From Sinomonas sp. ASV486 (GTDB lineage: Bacteria > Actinomycetota > Actinomycetes > Actinomycetales > Micrococcaceae), in the NCBI RefSeq assembly GCF_030908215.1, contig NZ_JAVFJK010000006.1, positions 186,001 to 250,000 of the forward strand: a DNA stretch of 64,000 nt, read 5' to 3'. A program made the translations under genes and the position numbers. Shown here piece after piece: positions 8,748 through 17,451 of the stretch. How positions within the stretch are numbered: position 1 is the first letter of the stretch; the number at the start of each line of letters is the position of its first letter. The notes under the pieces are model-generated. The model was not told the origin of the DNA. It did not search any database and saw only the letters and a list, made by a program, of their open reading frames with translations.

Positions 8748-9449
8748 ATGGTCCCTCAGGACGAGCTTCTGGAGCGTCGCGGCGGCGACCTCGACGCCGC
8801 GACGCGCCGGCTTGCCCTGACCCATCGTTCCTACGCCTACGAGAACGGCGGCATACCGACCAACGAGCGGCTCGAGTTCCTAGGTGACTCGGTCCTCGGC
8901 TTCTCGGTGACAGAACTGCTGTACCGGGAGTACCCCGGCCTCGCCGAAGGCGATCTCGCGAAGCGGCGCGCCGCCGTCGTGAGCACCCGTGCCCTCGCCG
9001 GGATTGCCCGCCGCCTCGGCGTGGGCGACTTCATCTTCCTCGGCCAGGGCGAGAAGGTGACGGGCGGCAAGAACAAGTCGTCCATCCTCGCGGACACGAT
9101 GGAGGCGCTCATCGGCGCCACCTACATCTCCAGCGGGCTCGAAGCCGCCCGGCAGTTCGTCGTCGGCCTGGTCAAGCCTCTCCTCGCCGATGCAGCCGTG
9201 CTCGGCGCGGGCACCGACTGGAAGACCCACATCCAGGAGCTGGCCGCGAACCGACAGCTCGGCACCATCCACTATGCCGTGGTAGGCGAAGGCCCCGACC
9301 ATGCCCGCACCTATACGGCCACGCTGCTCATCGGCGGAACGGCGTACGGCACCGGGACCGGCAACTCCAAGAAGGAAGCCGAGCAGCAGTCCGCGGCGAA
9401 CGCGTGGAAGGTCCTCGGGCCTGACGCGACGCTCGCAGCCACTGAGTAG
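8748..9449 (+). CDS. rnc: Ribonuclease III
   Basis: RNase III cleaves double-stranded RNA during rRNA and mRNA processing. The catalytic signature [14 protein letters not shown] (about residues 39–52) contains the acidic metal ligands, and [12 protein letters not shown] carries the second acidic pair. A double-stranded RNA-binding domain follows ([14 protein letters not shown] to [18 protein letters not shown]). The length of 233 aa is typical. The stop is two bases from the mutM start, implying translational coupling. Confidence 0.96.
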   Translation: MVPQDELLERRGGDLDAATRRLALTHRSYAYENGGIPTNERLEFLGDSVLGFSVTELLYREYPGLAEGDLAKRRAAVVSTRALAGIARRLGVGDFIFLGQGEKVTGGKNKSSILADTMEALIGATYISSGLEAARQFVVGLVKPLLADAAVLGAGTDWKTHIQELAANRQLGTIHYAVVGEGPDHARTYTATLLIGGTAYGTGTGNSKKEAEQQSAANAWKVLGPDATLAATE

Positions 9450-9451
9450 AG

Positions 9452-10411
9452 ATGCCCGAGCTGCCCGAAGTCGAGGTCGTCCGCCGAGGCCTCGCATCGT
9501 GGGTCGCCGGCCGGCGCATTGAGCGTGCCGACGTCGTGGATCCCCGCTCGGTACGGCGGCACCTGCTCGGACCCGAGGACTTCTCCGGGCAGCTCGAGGG
9601 CGCCCTCGTCCTGGATGCCGTTCGCCGCGGAAAGTACCTGTGGATGCCGCTCGCGGACCCGGACGACGACCGCGCCGACCCCGGCTACGCCCCGCACACG
9701 GCACTCCTCGCGCACCTCGGAATGAGCGGCCAGCTCTTGGTCGAAGACTCCTCCCAGCCGGACGAGAAGCACCTCAAGGTGCGGCTGCGGCTCAGCGATT
9801 CCCCGGACCTGCCGGCGGAACTGCGCTTCGTGGACCAGCGGATCTTCGGCGGGCTCGCGGTCGTGCCGCTCGCCCCGACGCACGACGGCGGCGCGGGGGG
9901 CCGCGCGGAGATTCCCTTCGCGCTCGTCCCGGCAGAGGTCGCGCACATCGGCCGTGATCCCCTGGACCCCCTCTTCAATCCGGATGCCTTCCACACGAGC
10001 CTGCGGGCCAGGCGCACCGGGATCAAGCGCGCGCTCCTGGACCAGACGCTCGTGTCCGGGATCGGCAACATCTATGCTGACGAAGCCCTGTGGGGCGCCC
10101 GACTCCATTACGCCCGGCCGACCGAGACGCTGCGCCGTCCGGAGACCGCGCGGCTCGTGTACGCCGTCCGTGATGTCATGGACCGCGCGCTGGCGGCCGG
10201 CGGCACGAGTTTCGACTCCCTGTACGTCAACGTCAACGGCGCCTCGGGGTACTTCTCGCGCTCGCTCGACGCCTACGGCCGTGTCGGGCTCCCATGCCGA
10301 CGGTGCTCGCAGGAGGGGCGGCCAGGCGTCATTGTGCGGGAACCGTTCATGAACCGATCCTCCTATCGGTGCACCGTGTGCCAGCCGGTTCCGCGCAACG
10401 CTCGCTGGTAG
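9452..10411 (+). CDS. mutM: Formamidopyrimidine-DNA glycosylase MutM (Fpg)
   Basis: MutM removes oxidised purines such as 8-oxoguanine and nicks the abasic site. The N-terminus [13 protein letters not shown] provides the catalytic Pro (after Met removal) and Glu. The helix-two-turn-helix region includes [13 protein letters not shown]. The C-terminal zinc finger is complete, with cysteines in CRRCSQEG and YRCTVCQP. It is 319 aa, slightly longer than usual because of internal loops. It follows rnc immediately. Confidence 0.96.
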   Translation: MPELPEVEVVRRGLASWVAGRRIERADVVDPRSVRRHLLGPEDFSGQLEGALVLDAVRRGKYLWMPLADPDDDRADPGYAPHTALLAHLGMSGQLLVEDSSQPDEKHLKVRLRLSDSPDLPAELRFVDQRIFGGLAVVPLAPTHDGGAGGRAEIPFALVPAEVAHIGRDPLDPLFNPDAFHTSLRARRTGIKRALLDQTLVSGIGNIYADEALWGARLHYARPTETLRRPETARLVYAVRDVMDRALAAGGTSFDSLYVNVNGASGYFSRSLDAYGRVGLPCRRCSQEGRPGVIVREPFMNRSSYRCTVCQPVPRNARW

Positions 10412-10433
10412 CACCAGTTCTGTCGGCCCTCAA

Positions 10434-10442
10434 TGGCACAAT
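10434..10442 (+). promoter_or_regulatory. TGGCACAAT extended -10-like box upstream of smc
   Basis: The 9-mer TGGCACAAT lies 48 bases before the smc start. The identical 9-mer precedes rpsP (37354) and rplS (39689), each in a non-coding leader. It reads as an extended -10 element (TGG–CACAAT). No convincing -35 was found, so the call rests on recurrence and position. Confidence 0.4.
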
Positions 10443-10490
10443 GAGGCCACACGACGGGCTACCCACAGAAATCAGGAGGCCAACAGACCT

Positions 10491-13400
10491 TTGCACCTCA
10501 AGACCCTGACGATCCGAGGCTTCAAGTCCTTCGCCTCTGCCACGACCTTCGAATTCGAACCTGGCGTGACGGCCGTTGTCGGCCCCAACGGTTCCGGGAA
10601 GTCGAACGTCGTGGATGCGCTCGCGTGGGTCATGGGGGAGCAGGGCGCCAAGACGCTGCGCGGCGGCAAGATGGAGGACGTCATCTTCGCCGGGACCGCG
10701 GGCCGCCCGCCCCTCGGCCGTGCGCACGTCTCGCTCACCATCGACAATGCCGACGGCGCGCTGCCCATTGAATACGCCGAGGTCACGATCTCGCGCACGC
10801 TCTTCCGCTCGGGCGGCTCCGAGTACGCGATCAACGGCAGCTCGTGCCGTCTCCTGGACATCCAGGAGCTCCTGTCCGATTCGGGCCTGGGCCGCGAGAT
10901 GCACGTGATCGTCGGCCAGGGGCAGCTTGACCGCGTCCTCCACGCGACTCCCGAGGACCGGCGCGGGTTCATCGAGGAGGCCGCCGGAATCCTCAAGCAC
11001 CGCCGGCGCAAGGAACGCACGGTCCGCAAGCTCGAGGCGATGCAGGCGAACCTTGCCCGGCTCGGCGATCTCACGGCCGAGCTCCGCCGGCAGCTGGGAC
11101 CGCTCGGGCGGCAGGCACAGGTTGCACGCCGGGCCCAGACGATCCAAGCCGACGTCCGCGACGCCCGGGCGCGGCTTCTCGCGGACGACATCGCGGGCCT
11201 GCGCGCAGCCATGGAGAAAGAGGAGGCGGACCAGAGCGCCCTCGATGCCCGCCGCGCCGCCGCACAAGGGGAGCTGGATGCTGGCCGAAGGGCCCAAGCA
11301 GAGGTCGAGCGGTCCGCCGCCGCAGCGACGCCGCACGTGAATGCTGCACGCGAGACCTGGTACAGGCTGTCGCAGGGACGGGAACGGCTCCGCGCGCTTG
11401 CGGCGCTCGCCGAAGAGCGGCGCAGGCTCCTCGGATCCCCGGATCCGCCCTCCCGCGGCCGCGATCCGGAGGCACTTGAGCAGCAGGCCGGAGACCTCCG
11501 CCTCGAACTCGAGGCGGTCTCCGATGCCGTGGAGCTGCGTGTCGAGGCACTGACAGAGGCCGAGGAGAGCCGCCTCGCAGCGGAAGAGGCCGCCACAGCC
11601 GAGGACCGCCGGCACACCGCGCTGCTTCGGGCGCAGGCGGACCATCGGGAAGGGCTCGCTCGGCTCGCAGGGCAGGTTGCGGCTGCGCGGAGCCGCGTGG
11701 AGTCGGCCGAGGGTGAGATCGGCCGACTGCGCGAAACCCTCGCCGGCGCGGCGGGGCGAGAGCGAGCCGCCAAGAGCGACTACGTGGCCCTCGAGTCGCA
11801 GATCGCCGGCGTCGAGGCAGGGGAGGAGGACCTCGACACCGCCTACGAGCAGGCGGCGGCGGAGCTGGCGGCCGCCGAAGCCGAGCGGGAGGGCCTGCTC
11901 GAGCGCCGTCGCCGGGCCTCAGCTCGGAAGCAGGCGCTCGAGGCGCGCATCGAAGCATTGACCGCAGGGTTCAAGGATCGGGACGCCACGGGCACCGTGG
12001 CGGGCTCGGCCTCCGGTGTGCTCGGGAGGGTCGCAGACCTCGTGCGGGTCGCTGCGGGCTTCGAGGCCGCGGCGGCCGCCGTGCTCGGACCGTTTGCTGA
12101 GGGCCTCGCCTTGGTTGACGCTGAGGCCGCAGCGGAGGCACTGTCCGACCTCAAGACGGACGACGCCGGGCAGGCGGCACTGCTCGTTGGCGCACACGGG
12201 GCTGGTGCGCCCGCGTATCCGGAGGGGCAGATGAGGCGCCAGATCCATACCGGAGACGGCGAATCGGGCGCGAGATCCATACCCGAGACGGAGAAGTGGG
12301 TGAGGGTGGAACTGCCTGCGGGCGCACGGTGGCTCGCGGACGTCGTCGAACCCGATCCACGCATCGCCGGTGCGGTTGCCCACGTGCTGCGCGGCGCCGC
12401 CGTCGTGCGGACGCTCGGCGAGGCGATCGAGCTGACGTCCTCCTGTCCCGAGCTCACAGCCGCGACGCACGACGGCGATCTGGTCACCGCCGCGGGCCTG
12501 CGCGGGGGATCGCCGGGGGCGCCGTCGACGATCGAGCTGCAGGGGCTCGTCGACGCGGCCCGCGCCGAGCACGCGGCCGCCCAAGCGGAGAACGAGCGAT
12601 GCGGGTTCGCTCTGGCGGGCGCGCAGGAGCGCGAGAATGAGGCCCGGGAGCGTGCGGACGCGGCGCTGGCAGCGCTCAACGACTCCGACGCGCGCTTCGC
12701 GGCCGTGGCCGAGAAGCTTGCGGCTCTTGGGCCGCAGCTGCGCAGCGCGTCGGCCGAAGAGCAGCGCCAGCGCGCCGCCCTCGACGCCGCGTGTGCGCAG
12801 CTCGAGGCCGAACAGGTGGCGCTCGAGGCCGTGGCCGAGCGGCTCGAGCTCGCCGAGGACGCCCCGGACGCCGAGGAACCTGACTCGGGTGACCGCGACC
12901 GGCTCCAGGCCCAGGCCGCCGGCGCGCGGGCGCGGGAGCTCGAGGCGCGGCTCGCCCTGCGCGCCGCGGAGGAACAGCACCGCTCGCTCGAGGGACGCGT
13001 GCAGTCCCTCGAGCGCGCAGCCCAGTCGGAGCGCCGGGCGGCTGAGGAGGCCCGCCGCCGGGCGGAGCAGCGCGCACGCGAGGCGGCTCGGGCGGCGTCG
13101 GTGGTCTCGGCGGCGAGGATCGGGCTGGCCCGCATGGACGAGGCCGTGGCCGCGGCCGATGCCGAGCGCGAGGAGGCCGAGGCGCGCCGGTCCGAGCTCG
13201 ACGAGAGACTCGCTGTGCTGCGCCGCCGCAACGACGAGCTCGCCGGGGAACTCGGCCGCCTCAACGACGCGGCCCACCGGGATGATCTCGCCAGGGCCGA
13301 ACAGCGGCTCCGGCTCGAGGCCCTCGCCGAGCGGGCCGTCGATGAACTCGGCCTTTCGGCCGACGATCTGGTGCGTGAGTTCGGCCCCGATCGCCCCGTT

Positions 13401-14153
13401 CCGGTCCCCGCCGAGGAAGGCGACGACAAGTGGGCCGCCCTGCGCGTCGCGGTCGACGACGACGGCCGTCCGCTCGAGGGCGGGATCACCTTTGTGCGGG
13501 CCGAGCAGGAGAAGCGGCTGCGGAAGGCGGAGCGGGACCTGGCCGCCCTCGGCAGGGTCAACCCGCTCGCCCTCGAGGAGTTCGCTGCCCTCGAGGAGCG
13601 GCATCGCTTCCTCGCTACCCAGCTCGAGGACCTGCAGAAGAGCCGCAAGGATCTGCTGCAGATCATCGCCGAGGTCGATGAGAGGGTCCAGAAGGTCTTC
13701 GCCGAGGCGTACACGGACACGGCCGTCCAGTTCGAGCGTGTGTTCGGCCGGCTCTTCCCGGGCGGGGAGGGGCGGCTGGTGCTGACAGATCCCGACGACC
13801 TCCTCACCACTGGCCTCGAGGTAGAGGCACGCCCGGCCGGAAAGAAGATCAAACGACTCTCCCTCCTCTCCGGCGGCGAGCGATCGCTCACGGCCGTCGC
13901 GTTGCTGGTGGCGATCTTCAAGGCCCGACCTTCGCCGTTCTACGTCATGGACGAGGTCGAGGCGGCCCTCGACGACACGAACCTGGGACGCCTCATCACG
14001 ATCTTCGAGGAGCTGCGCGAATCGAGCCAGCTCATCGTCGTCACTCACCAGAAGCGCACCATGGAGGTCGCGGACGCGCTCTACGGCGTCTCTATGCGCG
14101 GCGACGGAGTCTCGACGGTGATCAGCCAGAAGCTCGAGCGCGTCGAGGCGTGA
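10491..14153 (+). CDS. smc: Chromosome segregation protein SMC
   Basis: SMC is the ATPase arm of the condensin complex that compacts and separates sister chromosomes. Walker A GPNGSGKSNVVDAL is near residue 32. Long Ala/Glu/Arg-rich coiled coils span about 170–500 and 660–1000, and the globular hinge lies between them. Signature motif LSGGERSLTAVALL is at about 1125, and Walker B is FYVMDEVEAALDD. The start is a TTG giving HLKTLTIRGFKSFAS, the usual SMC N-terminus. The length of 1220 aa is normal. Inside the hinge a 32-bp tandem duplication is read in two frames (see repeat entry). smc and ftsY are normally close; here four other genes separate them. Confidence 0.96.
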   Translation: MHLKTLTIRGFKSFASATTFEFEPGVTAVVGPNGSGKSNVVDALAWVMGEQGAKTLRGGKMEDVIFAGTAGRPPLGRAHVSLTIDNADGALPIEYAEVTISRTLFRSGGSEYAINGSSCRLLDIQELLSDSGLGREMHVIVGQGQLDRVLHATPEDRRGFIEEAAGILKHRRRKERTVRKLEAMQANLARLGDLTAELRRQLGPLGRQAQVARRAQTIQADVRDARARLLADDIAGLRAAMEKEEADQSALDARRAAAQGELDAGRRAQAEVERSAAAATPHVNAARETWYRLSQGRERLRALAALAEERRRLLGSPDPPSRGRDPEALEQQAGDLRLELEAVSDAVELRVEALTEAEESRLAAEEAATAEDRRHTALLRAQADHREGLARLAGQVAAARSRVESAEGEIGRLRETLAGAAGRERAAKSDYVALESQIAGVEAGEEDLDTAYEQAAAELAAAEAEREGLLERRRRASARKQALEARIEALTAGFKDRDATGTVAGSASGVLGRVADLVRVAAGFEAAAAAVLGPFAEGLALVDAEAAAEALSDLKTDDAGQAALLVGAHGAGAPAYPEGQMRRQIHTGDGESGARSIPETEKWVRVELPAGARWLADVVEPDPRIAGAVAHVLRGAAVVRTLGEAIELTSSCPELTAATHDGDLVTAAGLRGGSPGAPSTIELQGLVDAARAEHAAAQAENERCGFALAGAQERENEARERADAALAALNDSDARFAAVAEKLAALGPQLRSASAEEQRQRAALDAACAQLEAEQVALEAVAERLELAEDAPDAEEPDSGDRDRLQAQAAGARARELEARLALRAAEEQHRSLEGRVQSLERAAQSERRAAEEARRRAEQRAREAARAASVVSAARIGLARMDEAVAAADAEREEAEARRSELDERLAVLRRRNDELAGELGRLNDAAHRDDLARAEQRLRLEALAERAVDELGLSADDLVREFGPDRPVPVPAEEGDDKWAALRVAVDDDGRPLEGGITFVRAEQEKRLRKAERDLAALGRVNPLALEEFAALEERHRFLATQLEDLQKSRKDLLQIIAEVDERVQKVFAEAYTDTAVQFERVFGRLFPGGEGRLVLTDPDDLLTTGLEVEARPAGKKIKRLSLLSGGERSLTAVALLVAIFKARPSPFYVMDEVEAALDDTNLGRLITIFEELRESSQLIVVTHQKRTMEVADALYGVSMRGDGVSTVISQKLERVEA
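12237..12300 (+). repeat. 32-bp imperfect tandem duplication inside the smc hinge
   Basis: Units 12237–12268 and 12269–12300 match at 27 of 32 positions, sharing agatccatac and gagacgg blocks. Because 32 is not a multiple of three, the second copy is read in a different frame, giving RQIHTGDGESG and then ARSIPETEKW. The reading frame of smc stays open. Confidence 0.75.
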
Positions 14154-14168
14154 GCGAGTCGGGTCAGG

Positions 14169-15038
14169 CTAGATCTGGGCCGCGCTGCTCCATGGCCCTC
14201 GCCACGCGAACGCCGGCCGTTCCTTGGCCAGGAAGGCGCTGACGCCGATGGCCGCGTCGGGGCTGTGTGCCATCTCGCGCTGCCAGTAGGAGCTGAGCTC
14301 CGCGAGGCCGTGGGAGCCTGCCGCGATCTCGTCGATGAGCGACTTATGCGCCCAGGCTGAGAACTGCGAGCCATCCGCGAGCCGGTGTGCGAGTCCGTCG
14401 ACCTCGTGTCGGAGTGTCGCCCGTGGCACGGTGGCGCTCAGGAGACCGGCACGCTGTGCTTCGGGCGCAGTGATGAGGTCGCCCGTGAGGAGAAGGCGCT
14501 TCGCAGTCGCCGGACCCACGAGCCGCACGAGGCGCGCGATTCCCGAGAACGGGTAGACGATGCCCAGTCGTGCGGGGGTAATGCCGATCATGGCGTCCTC
14601 AGTGGCGACGCGGAGGTCGCACGCACCCGCGAGTTCCCACCCGCCGCCGACGCAGTGGCCGTCAATCGCGGCGATGGTCGGCTTCCTGAAGCCTGCGAGG
14701 GCCTCTTCGGCGACAGTGAGGTCGCCGCCCTCGCTGGTCTCCGAGTCCCCGCGGAGGATGGCCTCGACCTCGCGGATGTCGGCACCTGCCGAGAACGTCC
14801 CGCCGGCCCCCTGAACGATGAGGACCTTGATGTCTGGATCGCGCTCAAGCCCTGCCAGGGCTGGCGCGAAGCTTTGCCACATGTGGCGCGAGAGAGCGTT
14901 GCGGCGCCCCGGATTGTCGATCACGAGCCGGGCGATCGGTCCCTCCCGCTCGATCCTGAGCCGCCCCGGGCCTTGGCCCTGCTCGCGGGCCGAAGGCGTG
15001 TTGACGGCGTCGATGTGCCTCAGGACTTCGGCCTTCAT
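14169..15038 (-). CDS. Enoyl-CoA hydratase/isomerase family protein
   Basis: A crotonase-fold protein of 289 aa. NPGRRNALSRHMW, GAGGTFSAGADIREVE (oxyanion hole and CoA contact) and AIDGHCVGGGWELAGACDLRVA are the standard crotonase motifs. Whether it is a hydratase, isomerase or hydrolase cannot be decided. ATG 15038 overlaps the stop of the CoA-transferase upstream (ATGA), so they are co-translated. Together with the transporter and LysR gene it forms a likely catabolic cluster for an organic acid. It converges on smc with only 15 bases between. Confidence 0.88.
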   Translation of the reverse strand: MKAEVLRHIDAVNTPSAREQGQGPGRLRIEREGPIARLVIDNPGRRNALSRHMWQSFAPALAGLERDPDIKVLIVQGAGGTFSAGADIREVEAILRGDSETSEGGDLTVAEEALAGFRKPTIAAIDGHCVGGGWELAGACDLRVATEDAMIGITPARLGIVYPFSGIARLVRLVGPATAKRLLLTGDLITAPEAQRAGLLSATVPRATLRHEVDGLAHRLADGSQFSAWAHKSLIDEIAAGSHGLAELSSYWQREMAHSPDAAIGVSAFLAKERPAFAWRGPWSSAAQI

Positions 15039-16291
15039 GCGACTGCCTGCTCTCGCCCGTCGGCTGTGAGGATGACGCCGGCGTCGATCAGCGCTGTCAC
15101 GCGTCGCGGGGGGAGCCCGAGCTCCTCGAGGACATCCCTCGTATGTTCGCCGAGGGCCGGGGGAGCCTTCCGCACCGCGAGCGGCGAGCGGTCGAGCGAG
15201 AGCGGCCCGCGCAGGAGCGGAAGATGCGAGCCGTCCGCGCGACGGACCGACGTGACCATTGCGAGGTGCTTGACCTGCTCGTCGGCGAAGGCCTGGGCGT
15301 AGGTGTAGATGGGGCCGGTGGGGATCGAGGCTTCTCGCAGGACGGCGAGCCAATGGTTCCCAGGCTGTGCGCGGAGCTTCTCTTCGAGGGCGGCTGAGAG
15401 ACTTGACCTGTTCTGGCTCCGCAGCGCCCCGGTGCAATAGGCGGGATCGGAGGCGAGCTCGGGTGCCCCGACCAGGGAGCACAGCTGCTCCCACTGGCGT
15501 TCGGTCCCCACCGCCACGATGATCGGCAGGTCTGCCGTCTGGAAGACGCCATAAGGCGCGAGAACGGGGTGACTGTTGCCCTGGGGCTCGGGCACGGTGC
15601 CGGCGCTGAGGTAGGCCTGGCCTTGGAAGGCCGAGAGGGACAGGGCGGATTCCAGGAGGGACGTGGAGACCTCGCGCCCGCCGCACGAGCGTTCACGCCC
15701 GCAGAGCGCGGCAGCGACGCCGAGGGCGAGATAGATCCCGGAGACCATGTCGATGATGGGAACGCCCACGCGCAGGGGATGCTCAGCGTCCTCGCCCGTG
15801 ACAGACATGAGCCCCGACATTCCCTGGGCCACCTGGTCGAGGCCTGCCGACTGGCTGAGCGGACCCGTCGCGCCGAATCCGCTCACCGACGCGATGATGA
15901 TCACCGGCTTGGCCTGGCGGAGCGCGTCCGGGTCGAGTCCCATGCTGCTCAGGACGCCCGGCCGGAAGTTCTCGACGACCACGTCGGAGCTCATCGCAAG
16001 GTCCCAGAGGATCGTTCGGCCTTCGTCGGTGTAGAGGTCGACGGCGACCGACTGCTTGCTCCGGTTTGCAGAATCGAAGTAGAGGCTGTGCTCGCCTTCG
16101 AAGGGCGGCCACGAACGGCTTGAGTCGCCCCCTCGGGAGCTCTCGACCTTGATGATCTCGGCGCCGAGATCCCCGAGCAGCGCAGTCGCCCAAGGACCAG
16201 CAAGGGCGCGGCTGAGGTCGAGGATCCGAATGCCGTCCAGAGGCAGTGCCTTCCCGGCGTGGACCGAGTCTGGCCGTGGTGTGTGGTTCAT
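15035..16291 (-). CDS. CaiB/BaiF-type CoA-transferase (family III)
   Basis: Family III CoA-transferases move CoA between carboxylic acids. The protein (418 aa) begins near LPLDGIRILDLSRALAGPWATALLGDLGAEIIKVE, with the invariant early segment, and has the catalytic Asp region VPIIDMVSGIYLALGVAAAL. ATG 16291 follows AAGGAGTCC. The next gene is a crotonase, and a LysR regulator is divergent upstream. The substrate is not known; the neighbouring MHS transporter suggests a dicarboxylic or aromatic-type acid taken up from outside. Confidence 0.88.
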   Translation of the reverse strand: MNHTPRPDSVHAGKALPLDGIRILDLSRALAGPWATALLGDLGAEIIKVESSRGGDSSRSWPPFEGEHSLYFDSANRSKQSVAVDLYTDEGRTILWDLAMSSDVVVENFRPGVLSSMGLDPDALRQAKPVIIIASVSGFGATGPLSQSAGLDQVAQGMSGLMSVTGEDAEHPLRVGVPIIDMVSGIYLALGVAAALCGRERSCGGREVSTSLLESALSLSAFQGQAYLSAGTVPEPQGNSHPVLAPYGVFQTADLPIIVAVGTERQWEQLCSLVGAPELASDPAYCTGALRSQNRSSLSAALEEKLRAQPGNHWLAVLREASIPTGPIYTYAQAFADEQVKHLAMVTSVRRADGSHLPLLRGPLSLDRSPLAVRKAPPALGEHTRDVLEELGLPPRRVTALIDAGVILTADGREQAVA

Positions 16292-16417
16292 CGTGAGGAC
16301 TCCTTGGGATGCGGTGCTGCGTGCATCTGGCGCTGGGATCCCAGGGCGTCCAGCCCCGGGCCCTTCCACGATCACAGCCTTGATACAGTGCAGGCAAGAA
16401 CAGATAGGGCAGAATGC

Positions 16418-16435
16418 ATGTGCATGAGTGCACAT
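16418..16435. promoter_or_regulatory. Operator-like dyad between the CoA-transferase and LysR genes
   Basis: ATGTGCA–TGAG–TGCACAT is a perfect 7-bp inverted repeat with a 4-base spacer in the divergent intergenic region, a usual place for a LysR operator. Its left part, ATGTGCATGAG, recurs exactly upstream of the transporter gene at 18959–18969. Confidence 0.6.
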
Positions 16436-16454
16436 CAATGGGCAGGGAGGGCCG

Positions 16455-17393
16455 ATGGTCGATTTCAAGGGGCTGCCGAGTCCGGATGATCTGCTCATCC
16501 TCCTCACGGTGGCGCGGCTCGGGCGCTTCACGGCTGTCGCAGAGGCGCTCGAAACCACGCACACGACGGTTTCTCGGCGGGTCGCCGCGCTCGACAGGAG
16601 GCTCGGCGGGCGGACGCTCGCCCGGACACCCCATGGGTGGGAGCTGACCGAACTAGGACGGCGTGCGGTTGCAGCCGCTGAGGGCATCGAATCGAGCCTC
16701 GGCGACCTCTCCGCGAGCATGGCGAATAAGGACGAGTCCCTCACCGGCCACGTGAGGGTCGGCGCGTCGGATGCGTTCGGTGCGCTGATCGTGGCCCCAG
16801 CCCTCGCGCGGTTGCAGGAGGAGCATCGGCTCCTGCGCGTGGAGCTCGTGACGGCGACCAGGCGTCTGAGCCGGAACCGCTCGGGCTTCGATCTCGAGAT
16901 CGTCCCGGGCACGGCGGAGGCGCCCCGCGTCCAGGCCGTCGTCGTGACAGACCACGTACGTCGGCTGTACGCAGGCAGGGGATACGTGCGCAGGCGCGGC
17001 ATGCCGCACTCCCTTGAGGAGCTCACCGGCCACGCGTTCGTGGGGTACGCCGAATCGGCGCTCCAAGTCGCTGAACTCGCCTACGGCCGGCAGAGCATCA
17101 CCGATGAGCCGGCTGCCTTCCAGGCGACGAGCATCTTCCCCCAGGCCGAGGCCGTCCGTGCGAACGCCGGAATCGGGCTTCTCCCCGAGTACGTGGTCCG
17201 GGGCCACAGCGACTTCGTGCCCGTGCTCCACCATGAGTTCGAGCGCCACGTCCGCTTCTGGGCGGCTGCACGATCGGAGTCGATGCGCTCGCCCGCCGTC
17301 CGTGCGGTGGTCTCGTACCTCCTTGAGGAGGCCCAGCGCCGCCGGCACCAGCTTCTTCCTCCTCCGAGGATCTGGGACGAGGAGGAGGCATAA
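16455..17393 (+). CDS. LysR-family transcriptional regulator
   Basis: The N-terminal winged helix is clear: DDLLILLTVARLGRFTAVAEALETTHTTVSRRVAALDRRLGGRTLART. A periplasmic-binding-like effector domain follows from about residue 90. ATG 16455 is preceded by GGGAGG; a longer frame from 16428 lacks a comparable site. It is 312 aa. It is divergent from the CoA-transferase/crotonase pair and convergent with the MHS transporter, so it probably controls that uptake and activation cluster, with a CoA ester or the free acid as effector (inference). Confidence 0.88.
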   Translation: MVDFKGLPSPDDLLILLTVARLGRFTAVAEALETTHTTVSRRVAALDRRLGGRTLARTPHGWELTELGRRAVAAAEGIESSLGDLSASMANKDESLTGHVRVGASDAFGALIVAPALARLQEEHRLLRVELVTATRRLSRNRSGFDLEIVPGTAEAPRVQAVVVTDHVRRLYAGRGYVRRRGMPHSLEELTGHAFVGYAESALQVAELAYGRQSITDEPAAFQATSIFPQAEAVRANAGIGLLPEYVVRGHSDFVPVLHHEFERHVRFWAAARSESMRSPAVRAVVSYLLEEAQRRRHQLLPPPRIWDEEEA

Positions 17394-17402
17394 CCGCGTC
17401 GG

Positions 17403-17448
17403 CACGCAGCTGCGCGGCCGGGAGTGGTCCCGGCCGCGCAGCTGCGTG
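17403..17448. terminator. Strong hairpin between convergent LysR and transporter genes
   Basis: A perfect 21-bp stem (CACGCAGCTGCGCGGCCGGG… and its complement) with a 4-base loop GTGG fills the whole spacer between two convergent genes. No U-tract follows, which is common for GC-rich actinobacterial terminators; it could serve both strands. Confidence 0.75.
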
Positions 17449-17451
17449 GGC

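Noticed and set aside
11843-14048. Two very long minus-strand open frames (692 and 709 aa) antisense to smc
   Set aside because: Ser/Arg- or Gly/Leu-rich shadow composition with no domain; high GC keeps antisense frames open. smc is unambiguous on the plus strand.
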